Part shown: piece after piece, positions 1 to 10,860 of the stretch | How positions within the stretch are numbered: position 1 is the first letter of the stretch | Layout: the number at the start of each line of letters is the position of its first letter | NCBI RefSeq assembly: GCF_025698545.1 | Contig: NC_068572.1 | Coordinates: forward strand, 2,728,001-2,792,000 | Direction: 5' to 3' | DNA from: Gossypium raimondii | Taxonomy: Eukaryota > Streptophyta > Magnoliopsida > Malvales > Malvaceae | Length of the DNA: 64,000 bases | Program-made: the position numbers and the translations under genes | The notes under the pieces: model-generated | Told to the model about the DNA's origin: nothing | What the model saw: the letters and a program-made list of their open reading frames with translations, nothing else | The model's database searches: none

Positions 1-639
1 CCCTTAAAATAGAAAAAAATCTCATTTAAACTCTTTTATAATTTATAAAATTTTAAATTAGTAATGATAAAATTAAACTTTGGTCCTCCTAAAAATAATA
101 AAAATTTAATTTAAATTTTTAAAAATTATAAATATATAAACTATTAAAATAGTAAAATTATATTTTTACTATAATAAAACATACCATTTAATTCTGAACC
201 CAAATTTTTTTACTTTGCCCTATATAAATCCTTTTTAACGGAAAAAATATAAATTAGAAAATTGACAAAATCAAATCAAGGTTAAATCATAATTCATAAT
301 TGTCTCTTTCCTACCTTTTAACATAATGCGTTAAAAATATAAACGAAGTTATAAAATTTCAAAGGCATATTCTTTAATTTATGGTTAATATTACTTAGTG
401 TAGATTTGGATAGGTGGTGCGATGCATTTAATTTACTTTTTATCTCACGTTACAGTATCACTACAATATCTAATCTCACCTCCACCGCTGATTTTACAGT
501 AAATGTATCGTCCATCCAAACCCACCTTTAAACTAGTTAGGAGGCATAAAAAATATTTGAAAACACAATCGAAATATAAAAGAAACTAGGAGGAATGAAA
601 ATATATATTTCATTTTAAATAAATTAAAAAAAATTCAAA
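1..639. other. AT-rich gene-free stretch, left part of a duplicated segment
   Basis: No credible gene is visible: all frames are short and the composition is strongly AT-rich. From about position 35 the sequence matches 3550 onward (shared landmarks are a 'ctttggtcc' block and a 'ggaggcataaaaa' block). It is therefore the left flank of the large direct duplication. Confidence 0.7.
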
Positions 640-1703
640 CTCCTAAAAACTTATGCATTTTGTTATCATTTTCGATTAGATGATCCACTAATTCAGGTGG
701 CGGAAGATTATAAATGGGTAATTTTTTTATTGGAGATTGGGAATAGATGGACTTTCTGTAGGACCATTTACTGACAGGATTTATCACCATTTTAGCGACT
801 TTGGTGGCTTGGTCAATTACTCAAGATTAGCAATTATTTCATTTCCTGATGCCAGCAATGTAAAGTGGTCAAATATGGTCATTTTCTTCTTGAGATCTTT
901 TACTTTTTTTTTTCATCATGTGAGAATTCGAATTAATTCTCGTTTATCTACTTCTATCCATGGGGGGGGGGAGAAACGTTTGTACTCGACTACAAAATTT
1001 ATTTTATACATTACAAGTGGTTTCATTTTTCTATTAATAGGAGTATTAGGTCTCAGTTTTTACGGTTCTAATGAGCCAACATTAAATTTTGAAACACTAA
1101 TCAATCAATCATATCCTATCACACTGGAAATAATATTCTATATTAGATTTCTTATTGCTTTTGCTATCAAATCACCGATTATACCCTTACATATGTGGTT
1201 ACCGCATACCCATGGAGAGGCCCATTACAATACTTGTATGCTTCTAGCTGGAATTTTCTTAAAAATGGGAGCATATGGATTAATTCGATAAATATGGAAT
1301 TATTATCTCATGTGCATTCCATATTTTTTCCCTGGTTGATAATAGTAGGTACAATGCAAATAATTTGAAGCGTAGAAAACCAAACAAAAGTTAAATCTTA
1401 ACTCTTAAGCATCTCTTTCTAATCTTAAAAAGGTGTAGTTCGAGTTTTAGCATGCATAAGTTTTTCTTATCTTAAATTTATGACTTCTTTATTGAGATTT
1501 ATTTGAGTAAACTAAAAATTTAGACGTAACCAAAGTAGAGTTAAATATTAACTCTTAAACGATTCTTTCTAATCTTACACCATGATGAGTTAAAATATAA
1601 ATGAAATTATAGATTTTTAAGGCATGTTCTTTAGATTTTACCGTTAATGTTTCCTTATACGAGAGTGGTCAATTGGATTCTCTTGTATTACTTTATTTTG
1701 TCT
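35..1703. repeat. 1.7 kb direct duplication, copy 1
   Basis: This segment matches 3550-5862 along its whole length, including nuclear flanks on both sides of the ndhD fossil and the stretch ending 'ggtcaattggattctcttg'. Copy 2 is longer because a 643-bp MITE sits in it. The spacing between the copies is about 3.5 kb. Many substitutions and small indels separate them, so the duplication is not recent. Because the nuclear flanks are shared, the chloroplast piece was inserted once and then duplicated. Confidence 0.8.
640..1365 (+). pseudogene. ndhD: Nuclear copy of chloroplast ndhD (NUPT), copy 1
   Basis: The translation follows the plastid NDH subunit 4 (NdhD) for roughly 240 codons from the middle of the protein. 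Recognisable pieces are [57 protein letters not shown] and [16 protein letters not shown]. In the chloroplast this protein is a proton-pumping membrane subunit of the NAD(P)H dehydrogenase-like complex. Here both ends of the gene are missing. The frame shifts near 720 and around 890-960, and the flanks are ordinary nuclear AT-rich DNA. The longest open stretch is 737-1291. It is a nuclear plastid-DNA fossil with no expected function. Confidence 0.9.
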
Positions 1704-1897
1704 GAACTTAGAAACAGGTTAGCCGGCTAATTGGTCTTGGAATTTAGATATTAAAATTTAAGTTTGATCTATATTTTGAACGCGTCTAATTTATTAATCA
1801 AATTCTCTAAATATCGAATGAACCTTTAGATTTAAGCAAATATTTAGAATTTAAGTAGGATCGACCTTCATAAGAGTGCAATCTCAACCTTAAAACA
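1366..1897. repeat. Degenerate dispersed repeat units
   Basis: This gene-free stretch carries two imperfect copies (near 1379 and 1531) of a unit that recurs about a dozen times in the first 10.5 kb. Its landmarks are 'aaccaaac..aaagttaaatc', 'ttaactcttaa', 'atgagttaaaatataaatg', 'attatagattttta' and 'cgagagtggtcaattgga'. No coding potential is visible. Confidence 0.6.
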
Positions 1898-2271
1898 TAA
1901 TTATAATTGTATCAATTAAGACTTTAACTTTTAAATTTGAGCCAAATCCACCCTTGATATTGAAGTCTTAAAGACTAAGAGAAACATTATTGTTTTTGTT
2001 TTATTGGTATAAATGAAGTCTGGTAATCCAAATCCAAATTTATTTAATACAATTTATTGAATACCACATTTTAAGGGTGACAGTTTCATTAACTTTTAAA
2101 TTCAAATTCAACTTTGAATAAACTAAAAACTTAGCCAAACTAAGCCAAAATTAAATTAATCTTAATTCTTAAGTATCTTTTTTTCAACTTTGTATTTTAT
2201 TAAATTTAAATGTGAATGAAATTATAGATTTTAACATATAAATTTTACAATTAGCATCGCCTAACTTGAGA

Positions 2272-2405
2272 ACAATCTAGTTGGTTGAGTCTTAATTCAA
2301 TTGGCATTAGCACTGTTGTAAGTGCAGGAAGACGTGGGTTCACGCGTGTTTATCCTCCAATTTAAGGGTTGGAATGAGTTATGGGCAGTTCTAAACATTG
2401 TAACA
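2272..2405 (+). mobile_element. Possible tRNA-derived SINE remnant
   Basis: The stretch 'ttaattcaattggcattag' resembles a tRNA D-arm/A box, and 'gacgtgggttcacgcg' lies about 40 bases downstream where a B box (GGTTC) would be. A related, more degraded copy lies in the second duplicated arm (about 3068-3180). The spacing suits a polymerase III promoter of a SINE head. No poly-A tail or target duplication was found, so the call is tentative. Confidence 0.4.
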
Positions 2406-3067
2406 ACTTAGAAACTTTCAGATACTTTCAACCTTCAACATAATTATAATTGTATCAATTAGGGATAAATCTCAAAACTATATATACATGAACTATGGTT
2501 TAATGTGCAATTACATACAAGAATTTTGATTTGATCCAATTAATTATATTTATCTAATATAAAAATAAATTGATGTATTTATCTCTTTAAATGCGTATGA
2601 TTAAATCAAAATTAAAATTTCAAGTATACATTTGAACTACAATTAGAGTTTCACGCATACAATTACATTTAATTTGAGCCAAATCCACCCTTGAAGTTCG
2701 ATTAAATTCTTGATTAAAGCATTAAAGACTAAGAGGAACATTATTGTTTTTGTTTTATTGGTATAAATGAAGTGTAGTTTCCAAATCCAAATTTATTTAA
2801 TACAGTTTATTGAATATCACATTTTAAGGGTGACAGTTTCAACTAATTAAATCAAATTTCAATTTCAAATTCAACTTTGAATAAACTAAAAACTTAGCAA
2901 AACCAAATCAAACCAAACCAAAATTAAATTAATCTTAATTCTTAACAATCTTTTTTCAACTTTTTATTTTATTAAATTTAAATGTGAATGAAATTATAGA
3001 TTTTAACGTATAAATTTTACAATTAATATCATCTAACTTGAGAATGATGAATTAAGTATCAATATAT

Positions 3068-3180
3068 CTAGTCGATTGAGTCTTAACTTGGTTAGCCAGT
3101 GCAGAAGGACATAGGTTCTAGCATGCTTAAGCACATTTACCCTCTAATTTAAGGGTTGAGATGGATTATAGCAATTTTTC
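3068..3180 (+). mobile_element. Possible SINE remnant, second copy
   Basis: This is a degraded relative of the element at 2272-2405, keeping 'gattgagtcttaac', 'agtgcagaaggacat' and 'aggttcta'. It came with the tandem duplication that contains both, not from a separate insertion. Confidence 0.35.
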
Positions 3181-3190
3181 AGATACTTTC

Positions 3191-3549
3191 ACAATTGCAT
3201 TAGATTTTTTTTAAAAAAAAATCAATATATCTATAATTCAATTTTATTATCTATAACTCTTTCTTATAAATTTTTTTTATAAACTAAAAATATGAAAAAA
3301 ACCAAGCAAAGGTTAAATAACTCATCATCATTTCTATCCAACTTTGTACATTAATTAATTAAAATGTAGATGAAATTAAAGATTTGTCAACATGCAGCTG
3401 CAGTTGTAACTCATAATCATCTTTGTTCAGTCTTATACTTTAACGAGTTAAAATGTAAATGTTTGAATTTTATTACATCAAAGTATTAGGTGCCCTTCAG
3501 CATATTGAGGTTTGAATACGGAGGTGAATTCGGGGAGTTACCAGGTTCC
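3191..3549. other. AT-rich gene-free stretch
   Basis: I see only homopolymer runs, one worn copy of the dispersed unit near 3300-3480, and no frame with coding character. Confidence 0.6.
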
Positions 3550-4148
3550 TTTATAAATTATAAATTTTAAATTAATAATAATAAAATTGCACTTTGGTCC
3601 TTCTAAAATAATAAAATTTGATTTAATTCTTTAAAATTATAAAATATAATCTATTAAAGTAATAAAATTACATTTTACTATAATAAAATATATAATTTAA
3701 TTTTTGTCCCAAATTTTTTTCTTACTTTGCTCAATCCTAATATTTACAACTTTTTTTATCATAACATTTTTAACGAAATATATATACGATTAGAATATGA
3801 TGTATTTTACTTTGAATAAATTAGAAAATTGATAAAATCAAATGAAGGTTAAATCATAATGATTTAATTAATAATTGTGTCTTTCCTACCTTATAACATA
3901 ATGAATTAAAAATATAAAAGAAGTTCAATGCATATTTTTTAATTTACGGTGTGGTGCGTTTAGTCTTTTTTTTTTTTACGTTACAGTATTTAATCTCACC
4001 GTTACCACTATTTTTATACTAATTGTAGGTAGACGCGTCGCTCATCCAACCTCATCCTTAAACTAGTTAGGAGGCATAAAAAGATATATGAAAAAAAAAG
4101 GAGGCATAAAAAGATATATTTTATTTTAAATAAATTAAAAAATTCGAA

Positions 4149-4868
4149 CTCCTAAAAGCCTATGCATTTTGTTATAATTTCCGATTGGATGATCCATTAA
4201 TTCAGGTGGCGGAAGATTATAAATAGATAATTTTTTAATTGTTGATTGGGGATAGATAGGCTTTCTATAAGGCCCATTTTACTGACAAAATTTATCACAA
4301 TTTTAGCGACTTTGGTGGCTTGGCCAATTACTCGAGATTCACAATTATTTCATTTCTTGATGCCAACAATGTATAGTGGTCAAATAGGGTTATTTTTTTC
4401 TCGAGATCTTTTACTTTTTTTCATCATGTGGGAGTTCGGATTAATTCTCGTTTATCTACTTCTATCCAGGGGGAAGAAATGTCTGTACTCGACTACAAAA
4501 TTTATTTTGTACACTACAAGGGGTTCCATTTTTCTATTAATAGGAGTTTTGGGTCTGGTTTATATGGTTCTAATGAGCCAACATTAAATTTTAAAACATT
4601 AGCTAATCAATCATATCCTATCGCACTCGAAATAATATTATATATTGGATATCTTGTTGCTTTTCCTATCAAATCACCGATTATACCCTTACCTATGTGG
4701 TTATCAGATACCCACGGAGAGGCCCATTATAGTACTTGTATGCTTCTAACCGAAATTTTATAAAAAATGGGAGCATATGGATTAATTCGATCAATATGGA
4801 ATTATTACCCCATGTGTATTCCATATTTTTTCCTTGGTTGATAATAGTGGGTACAATGCAAATAATTT
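4149..4868 (+). pseudogene. ndhD: Nuclear copy of chloroplast ndhD (NUPT), copy 2
   Basis: This is the same NdhD region as copy 1, here read as [71 protein letters not shown] and [14 protein letters not shown]. The open frame changes around 4490-4560, so the two longest open stretches (4246-4587 and 4428-4763) overlap in different frames. Some parts are closer to plastid NdhD than copy 1, and others are more decayed. This is what independent decay of a duplicated fossil would give. There are no gene ends and no function is expected. Confidence 0.9.
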
Positions 4869-4948
4869 AAAGCGTAGCAAAACCAAACAAAAGTTAAATC
4901 TTAACTCTTAAGCGGTTCTTTTCAATCTTAAAAAGGTGTAGTTCGTGT

Positions 4949-5591
4949 TAGAGGTGTGCATGGGCCGGGCCAGGCTAAGCTCAACTAAAAATTCAGGCCC
5001 GTTTGCTAGGCCTGAGCTCAGCTAGAAAAATGGGCCTAAAATTTTGTCCAAGCCCGACTCGGATAAAAATGCTAAAACCCGTGCCCGACCCATCCCGCCC
5101 ATATTAATTTTTATATTATTTTAAAATATATATAATACATAAAAAATACTAAAAATATCAAAATAAATATTTCCCAATAAATTGAAAATAAATTTTTAAA
5201 AATATGTATACTTGAATAACACTAAGATAGATGCAACTTAACAAGCAAATACCTCTAAAATAATAAAAAAATTAACAAATGTCTTTAAAATAATAACAAA
5301 ATTAACAATAAAATAAGTTTTATACAATATCCAAACAATAACAACAAAATAGTAGCAACATAATAGTAAAATGGTCGCAAAATAGGGAGAAAACAACAAG
5401 AAAATAATATTAAAAAACAAAAAAAGTAATTTTTTTGTCCTTCAATGAATTCGGGCCGAGCCTAGGCAAAAAATACCTTACCCAAAACCAGACTCGTTTT
5501 CTAAACAGGCTTTATTTTTTTGTCTAAACCCTCCCACATTTCGGGCGAACTTTCGGGTCGGGTCGGGTGGCCCGACCCATGAGCAGGTCTA
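4949..5591. mobile_element. hAT-type MITE with TAGAGGTG termini
   Basis: The element starts TAGAGGTGTGCATGGG and ends with the near-inverted CCCATGAGCAGGTCTA. GC-rich 'gggccggg' blocks lie inside each end and an AT-rich core lies between. The flanks are gttcgtgt (4941-4948) and gttcgagt (5592-5599), an 8-bp target duplication with one mismatch. The other duplicated arm has one uninterrupted gttcgagt at 1438-1445. hAT elements make 8-bp duplications. There is no transposase, so it is non-autonomous. Relatives lie at 28630-29217 and 49181-49649. Confidence 0.85.
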
Positions 5592-5801
5592 GTTCGAGTT
5601 TTAGCACGTGTAACTTTTCCTTACCTTAAAATTATAGACTTATTTGAGTAAACTAAAAAGTTAGACTTAACCAAACTAAAGTTAAATCTTAACTCTTAAA
5701 CAATTCTTTCTAATCTTGCACCATGATTAGTTAAAATATAAATGAAATTATAGATTTTTAAAGCATGTTAGTTAGATTTTACAGTTAATGTTTCTTTATA
5801 C

Positions 5802-6118
5802 GAGAGTGGTCAATTGGATTCTCTTGTATTAATTTATTTTGTTCGGTACACTAAGTGGATATGTGTCATTTAAGGGAGAGTGGTCAATTGGATTCTCTTG
5901 TATTAATTTATTTTGTTCGGTACACTAAGTGGATATGTGTCATCTAAGGGTGAGTAAACTTAAACGGTTCTTTTTAATCTTACACCATGATGAGTTAAAA
6001 TATAAATGAAATTATAGATTTTACCGTTAATGTTTCCTTATACGAGATTGGTCAATTGGATTCTCTTGTATTAATTTATTTTGTCCGGTAAACTAAGTGG
6101 ATATGTGTCATCTAAGGG
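5802..6118. repeat. 74-bp direct repeats, two in tandem plus one spaced copy
   Basis: Two almost identical copies (5802-5875 and 5876-5949) run head to tail. A third lies at 6043-6118 after a piece of the dispersed unit. Each begins 'gagagtggtcaattggatt' or a variant and ends 'gtgtcat(t/c)taaggg'. The last bases of copies 2 and 3 equal the terminus of the MITE that begins at 6113. Confidence 0.8.
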
Positions 6119-6585
6119 TGAGCAAAATTCGATTTGAAAAACTCGATAAATATTCAAATTTTGAATCAAATAGTTCGAGTTATTAAAGTTAATCGAGTTA
6201 TTCGGATCAACTCGAATAAAAAACAAATTTTTTGGTTTAACTCAAATATGAATTATACAATTCAAGTTATCCGAAAATTCGAATAAGAAAAAGTAAAACT
6301 ACATTGTTTTGATAAATGTTTTTCCATTAAGTTAAAAAGCAAAACCATTATATTGTTTAAATAATCTTTTATTTTGTCTACTAGTTAAATAATTGGTCTA
6401 TGTAAACGCAACATTAAGTATAAATAATAGGATTCGTTAACTCGACTCGATTTGACTCGAAATTTTTTAACTCAATTTGAAAAAAATTCAAATTGAGTTC
6501 GATTGTTAAAAAAGTATTCGTCAACTTGACTGACTCGAAATTTTTTGACTCAATTCGACTCGACTCGATCGAATGCTCACCTCTA
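6113..6585. mobile_element. hAT-type MITE with TAAGGGTGAGC / GCTCACCTCTA ends
   Basis: The left end TAAGGGTGAGCAAAATTCGA pairs with the right end, whose reverse complement is TAGAGGTGAGCATTCGATCG. The flanks gtgtcatc (6105-6112) and ctgtcatc (6586-6593) form an 8-bp target duplication with one mismatch. The inside consists of many 'actcga' and 'ttcgagtt' motifs in both orientations. There is no coding capacity, so it is non-autonomous. Confidence 0.75.
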
Positions 6586-6599
6586 CTGTCATCAAGTCA

Positions 6600-7560
6600 T
6601 TCTTTCAATATCATTTGTGGATTCTAAACGCTCTGCTAAGTACACTAAGTAATTTATTGAGGACTAAAGTTGTAATAATCATTAAAAAATAATGTAAGAA
6701 ATTCTAACCATTATATACAGAAAATTAAATATATGTAATGTTACGTTTAAATGTATCAAAATAAATCTTATTATTAATGAAGTTATATTTTATGCATTAT
6801 TTTATGAGGGCTTTTTAGGTCTCGATTAATATGAAACGATGGTTAAATTCTTGTCAAGCATTCATTTAGTACGGGTTAAAATCATGTTACGCCCATCCCC
6901 TACTCCCTATATAGTCTAAAAGACATGTATTAATTGATATTTTATTAAATTTACTATTTTTTTTAAAAAAAATTGTAAGCATTTTTTATTAAATTACAGT
7001 TAAATCTTAACTAGTAAGCATCTATTTTTCTAATCTTAGACCACTGTGAGTTAAAATGTAAAAGAAGTTGTAGATTTTTTAATGTAGATTTTTATGATTT
7101 TATAGTTAACATTGCGTAATTTAAGAATGGTTGATTAGATGAACATTCAAAAGGCAGAGTTCGAGTTTTTAGCATGCATAACTCTTCTTTATTAAGACTC
7201 CAACTTTTTATTGAAACCTATTTGAAGGCGTAACCAAACTAAGGTTAAATCCTAACTCAGTAAACGGTTTTTTTCTAGTCTTATACCATAATGGGTTAAA
7301 AACAAATGAAATTATAGGTTTTAAATGCATTTTCTTTAAATTTTATAGTTATCATTACCTTATACGAGAGTGGTGAGTTAGATTGTCTTGTATTACTTTA
7401 TATTGCCCAATACGTTAACTGGATACATATCATCACGTTATCCTATCAACCATGGGCGAATTTAAGGGGTCACGCAAGAGCCTTGCCCCCCTCTTAGAAA
7501 AAGGAAAAATAACCTTGCGGCCCCTTTATAAAAAAATATAATAAATTTGCACTTTGGCGG
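6600..7560. repeat. Direct repeat block left of the LINE
   Basis: The part 6765-7545 matches 9773-10530, and the part 6600-6770 matches about 10640-10860. Shared landmarks are 'tattattaatgaa', 'gtcaagcat', 'catttag', 'atgttac/tcccatcccct', 'cccaatacgttaactggat' and 'gggcgaatttaaggggtc'. It includes two worn copies of the dispersed unit (near 6998 and 7225). It contains no gene. Confidence 0.7.
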
Positions 7561-9775
7561 TTAGCGCACCTAATTAGTATTTGTTTGTCCTTTGAATGGA
7601 ATGGATAGGGCACCTAATCAGTGATGTAGTTGATCATGGGAATTGGACGCCTTTATTTCTATTTAGGAGAGGGTCGACTTTGTCCCATTTATTTTTTGTC
7701 AATGATCTTATGCTTTACTACGAGGCTGATATGGGTTAAGTGGTGCTTCTTAATGATATTCTTAATAGGTTCTATCACTTTTTGGGTTAAAAAGTGAATA
7801 AATGCAAGTCTTAGATTTTTTCCTCTCCTAATATACTGGACGAGTTAGCTGATGCTATTTGTAATCTTGTGGGGTTTGTTCGTGTGATTGATCTTGGTAT
7901 TTATCTGGGGTTACCATTGATGCATAACAGAGTTATGTCGAGTACTTTTGACTTTGTGGTTGATAAAGTCCGTAATAAACTATCTGGTTGGGATGTGAGG
8001 AACCTTTCTTTGGAAGGCAGAATAATGTTGGCCAAGTCGGTGCTCTTAGTTATACCAAATTATTTTATGTGTACGGTTTGTATTCTGGTCTCAGTGTGTA
8101 ATGAGATTGAGAGGATTGCCTATAATTTTATTCAGGGTACTTGTATCGAATCAAAGAAGCTGACTCTTTTGTCTTGGGGGCTTATTGTCGTCCAATAGAT
8201 AATAGAGATCTAGGGTTGCAAAGCCTTGCTGATTAGAATCAAAATTTTCTATTAAAGCTAGGTTTCCGGCTGCTTACCAATATGGATGCCTTGTGGGTTA
8301 GGTTTTGAGGAATAAGTATAATATACACGGGGTGTTGTTGGTCTCTATTGCTAAGAGTAATTGTTCATTTATTTAGAGATCTTTGATGAGAGTTTGGTCT
8401 AATGACATCACTAATGCATATTGGTTTATTGGGGATGGTTGGCTTGTAAACTTTTGAAATGACGTTTGGGTTTGACGGATTGGTCCTCCCTGAGGGTTTT
8501 ATACAGGATGATACTTTAAAAGTATGTGATTTGATAGACGTAAATGGTTGTTGAGACTGGTCTTGTCTATTCTTGCTATTATCGGTTAATATTGTTACAC
8601 AAATAACATCTATTGTGCCCCCTTCTAGTGATACATGTCAGGATTGGTTAGCTTGGAAATGGATGGAGAGAGGCATTCTTTCCACAATAGAAATGTTTAG
8701 AAATATGTATCAGGGGGACAGTATTGCGCTTGCTAATATTTGGAGGCTGATTTGGAATGCGAAAGCACCTCAGAGGTTTCAAGCTTTTATTTGATTGTTG
8801 TGGCAGAATAAGTTGTTAATGAATGGGGAACAAGTGAGGAAACACATGTCCAGTGACGGTCGTTGTCCTAGATGTGATAATGTGTTGGAAATTGGTCTCC
8901 ATACGATTTAGGAGTGCCCTTTCTCGAGATCGGTGTGGCTTGCAATGGTGTCGATTCATGCTTAAATTACGTTTTTATCATTGCCTCTTAATGAATGGTT
9001 ATTATAGAACTTGCACGATACACATGGTTGTGGTAGTATGGATGTGGATTGGCAAACTCTATTTTCCATACTATGTTGGTTGCTTTGGAAGAACCACAAT
9101 CTCTTTGTTTTTTTTCTAATGGTCATAATTGTGTAAATGATATTATGAATAATGGTTTTACTTGGGCAATGAGTTTTGCAACGTCACTCTCAAAGATCCT
9201 AGAACCTAATCCTATGGTCTCATTGAGGCATTGGACTCCTCTGGAGAATGATTGAATTAAATTTAATATTGATGGGGCTTTGGCTTCAGGTAACACTACT
9301 GCTTCTACGGGGGGTGTTTAGGGACTTTAATGCAAATTGGTTGGGTGGCTATTCAATGAGGATTGGCAAAGAATCTATCTTTAGGATTGAAGCTCGTGCA
9401 ATGTTGGAAGGTCTGCGCATTGCGTGGGACATGGGGTTCAGGCAGATTGAATTGAAATGCGATAATGCACTTCTGGTCGAGTTGCTTTTAGCTGGATGGC
9501 ATGCATATAGTAGATTGGTGGAGTTACGCTTAGTGCGCCAACTTCTAAGTAGGAATTGGAAAGTAAGGATTCATCACAGTCTAAGATCTCTAAATGAAAT
9601 GGCTGATCATATGGAAAAAGGTATTGTAAGTGGCTAGCACTTCTATAGTGGTTTAAGGAGCCATCATCCTCTGTGGTTAATTTATTGTTGGCTGATTGTA
9701 ACTCTTTCATGCATATTTAGTTTGAGGGTTTGATGTAATTGCTCTGTGCTATCTTTTTTCTACCAAAAAAAAATC
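7561..9775 (+). mobile_element. Degraded, 5'-truncated LINE (non-LTR retrotransposon)
   Basis: In order along the + strand, across several frames, are: the end of a reverse transcriptase (SHLFFVNDLMLYYEAD, where the usual FADD box reads FVND), the connecting region (GLPLMHNRVMSSTFDFVVDK, KLSGWDVRNLSLEGR, AKSVLLVIPNYFM), a zf-RVT-like part (IWNAKAPQRFQAF, then RCPRCDNVLE) and an RNase H domain (FRIEARAMLEGLRIAWDMGF, IELKCDNALLVELL). The order is that of plant L1-type LINEs with a 3' RNase H. It ends in a short A run near 9766-9773. Several stops and frame changes, the missing 5' end and the altered catalytic box show that it is dead. It lies between long direct repeats of unrelated sequence. 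Confidence 0.85.
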
Positions 9776-10860
9776 CTATTATTAATGAATTTATATTTTA
9801 TGCATTATTTTATGAGGGTATTTTGTGTCTGTATTAGTATGAAATAATGGTTAAAACTTTTGTCAAGCATCCATTTAGCATGGGTTCAAACCATGTTATC
9901 CCATCCCCTAATCCCTCTATGGTCTAAAAAACATGTTCTGATTGATATTCTATTGAATTTATTAATCATTTTTTAAATTGTAAGCATGTTTTATTAAACT
10001 AAAGTTAAATCTTAACTTGTAAGCATCACAGTGAGTTAAAAGGTAAACGAAGTTGTAGATTTTTGTAATGCATATTTTTTAGATTTTATAATTAACATTG
10101 CATGATTTAAGAATGATTGGTCCGATGAACATTCAAAAGGCAAAGTTCGAGTTTTAGCATGCATAATCCTTCTTTATTAATATTGTGACTTTTTGTTGAA
10201 ATTTATTTAAAGACGTAACCAAATCAAGGTTAAATCTTAACTCTATAAACGGTTTTTTCTATTCTTATACCATGATGGGTTAAAAAAACAAATGAAATTA
10301 TAGGTTTTAATTCATTTTCTTTAAATTTTATTGTAATCATTGCCTTATACGGAGAGTGGTGACTTAGATTGTCCTGTATTACTTTATATTGCCCAATACG
10401 TTAACTGGATACATATCATCACGTTATCCTATCAACCAGGGGCGAATTTAAGGGGTCGCGTAACGACCTTGCGCCCCCTCCCAGGAAAAGGGAAAATTAA
10501 CCTTGTGGTCCCCTTATAAATAATAAAAAAAACAAAAATAATATTAACCTTTTAAAAAATAATGAAATTATTAATTGATAAATTAATAAAATTACATTTT
10601 CACATTTCAAAAATTTATAATTCAATTCCACCCCTAAAAAATTTCATCAATTCGCTCTTGGAATCAACGTTGTTTGTGGACTCTAAACAGTACTCCATTA
10701 ATAACGAACTAAATAATTTCTTATAATTATTAAAAAATAATGTAAGAAATCCTAGTAATGATATGTAGAAAATTAAATATAATTAATGTTACTGATACAT
10801 TATATATAAATCTATACATTATTAATGCATTAAAATAAATCATATTATGGGATTTTAATC
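9773..10860. repeat. Direct repeat block right of the LINE
   Basis: This is the counterpart of the block at 6600-7560. It begins exactly at the LINE's A run with 'tcctattattaatgaa' and continues to the 'gggcgaatttaaggggtc' motif and beyond. The 10640-10860 part matches 6600-6770. It probably belonged to a tandem array of a ~0.9-1 kb unit that the LINE entered. It contains no gene. Confidence 0.65.

Larger units (their letters stand above)
1896..3190. repeat. Tandem duplication, arms ~1896-2438 and ~2439-3190
   Basis: Both arms begin with 'cataattataattgtatcaatt' split by small changes. They then share 'gagccaaatccaccc', 'acattattgtttttg', 'attttaagggtgacagtttc' and 'tgaatgaaattatag'. The second arm is longer through internal insertions. 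Each arm ends with a tRNA-like SINE remnant. No gene is visible. Confidence 0.65.
3550..5862. repeat. 1.7 kb direct duplication, copy 2, with MITE insertion
   Basis: This is the partner of 35-1703, enlarged by the 643-bp MITE at 4949-5591. Homology resumes on both sides of the MITE at exactly the point expected from the empty site in copy 1 (1438-1445). Confidence 0.8.

Noticed and set aside
737-1291. 184-codon open frame as a nuclear gene
   Set aside because: It is a piece of plastid ndhD with frame changes on both sides and no gene ends.
2281-2345. Functional tRNA gene
   Set aside because: The A- and B-box-like motifs are imperfect, and no acceptor stem or anticodon arm can be folded. A SINE head explains it better.
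5802-6118. CRISPR-like repeat array
   Set aside because: There are only three 74-bp copies with no spacers of regular size, in a plant nuclear setting. They are simple duplications next to a MITE.
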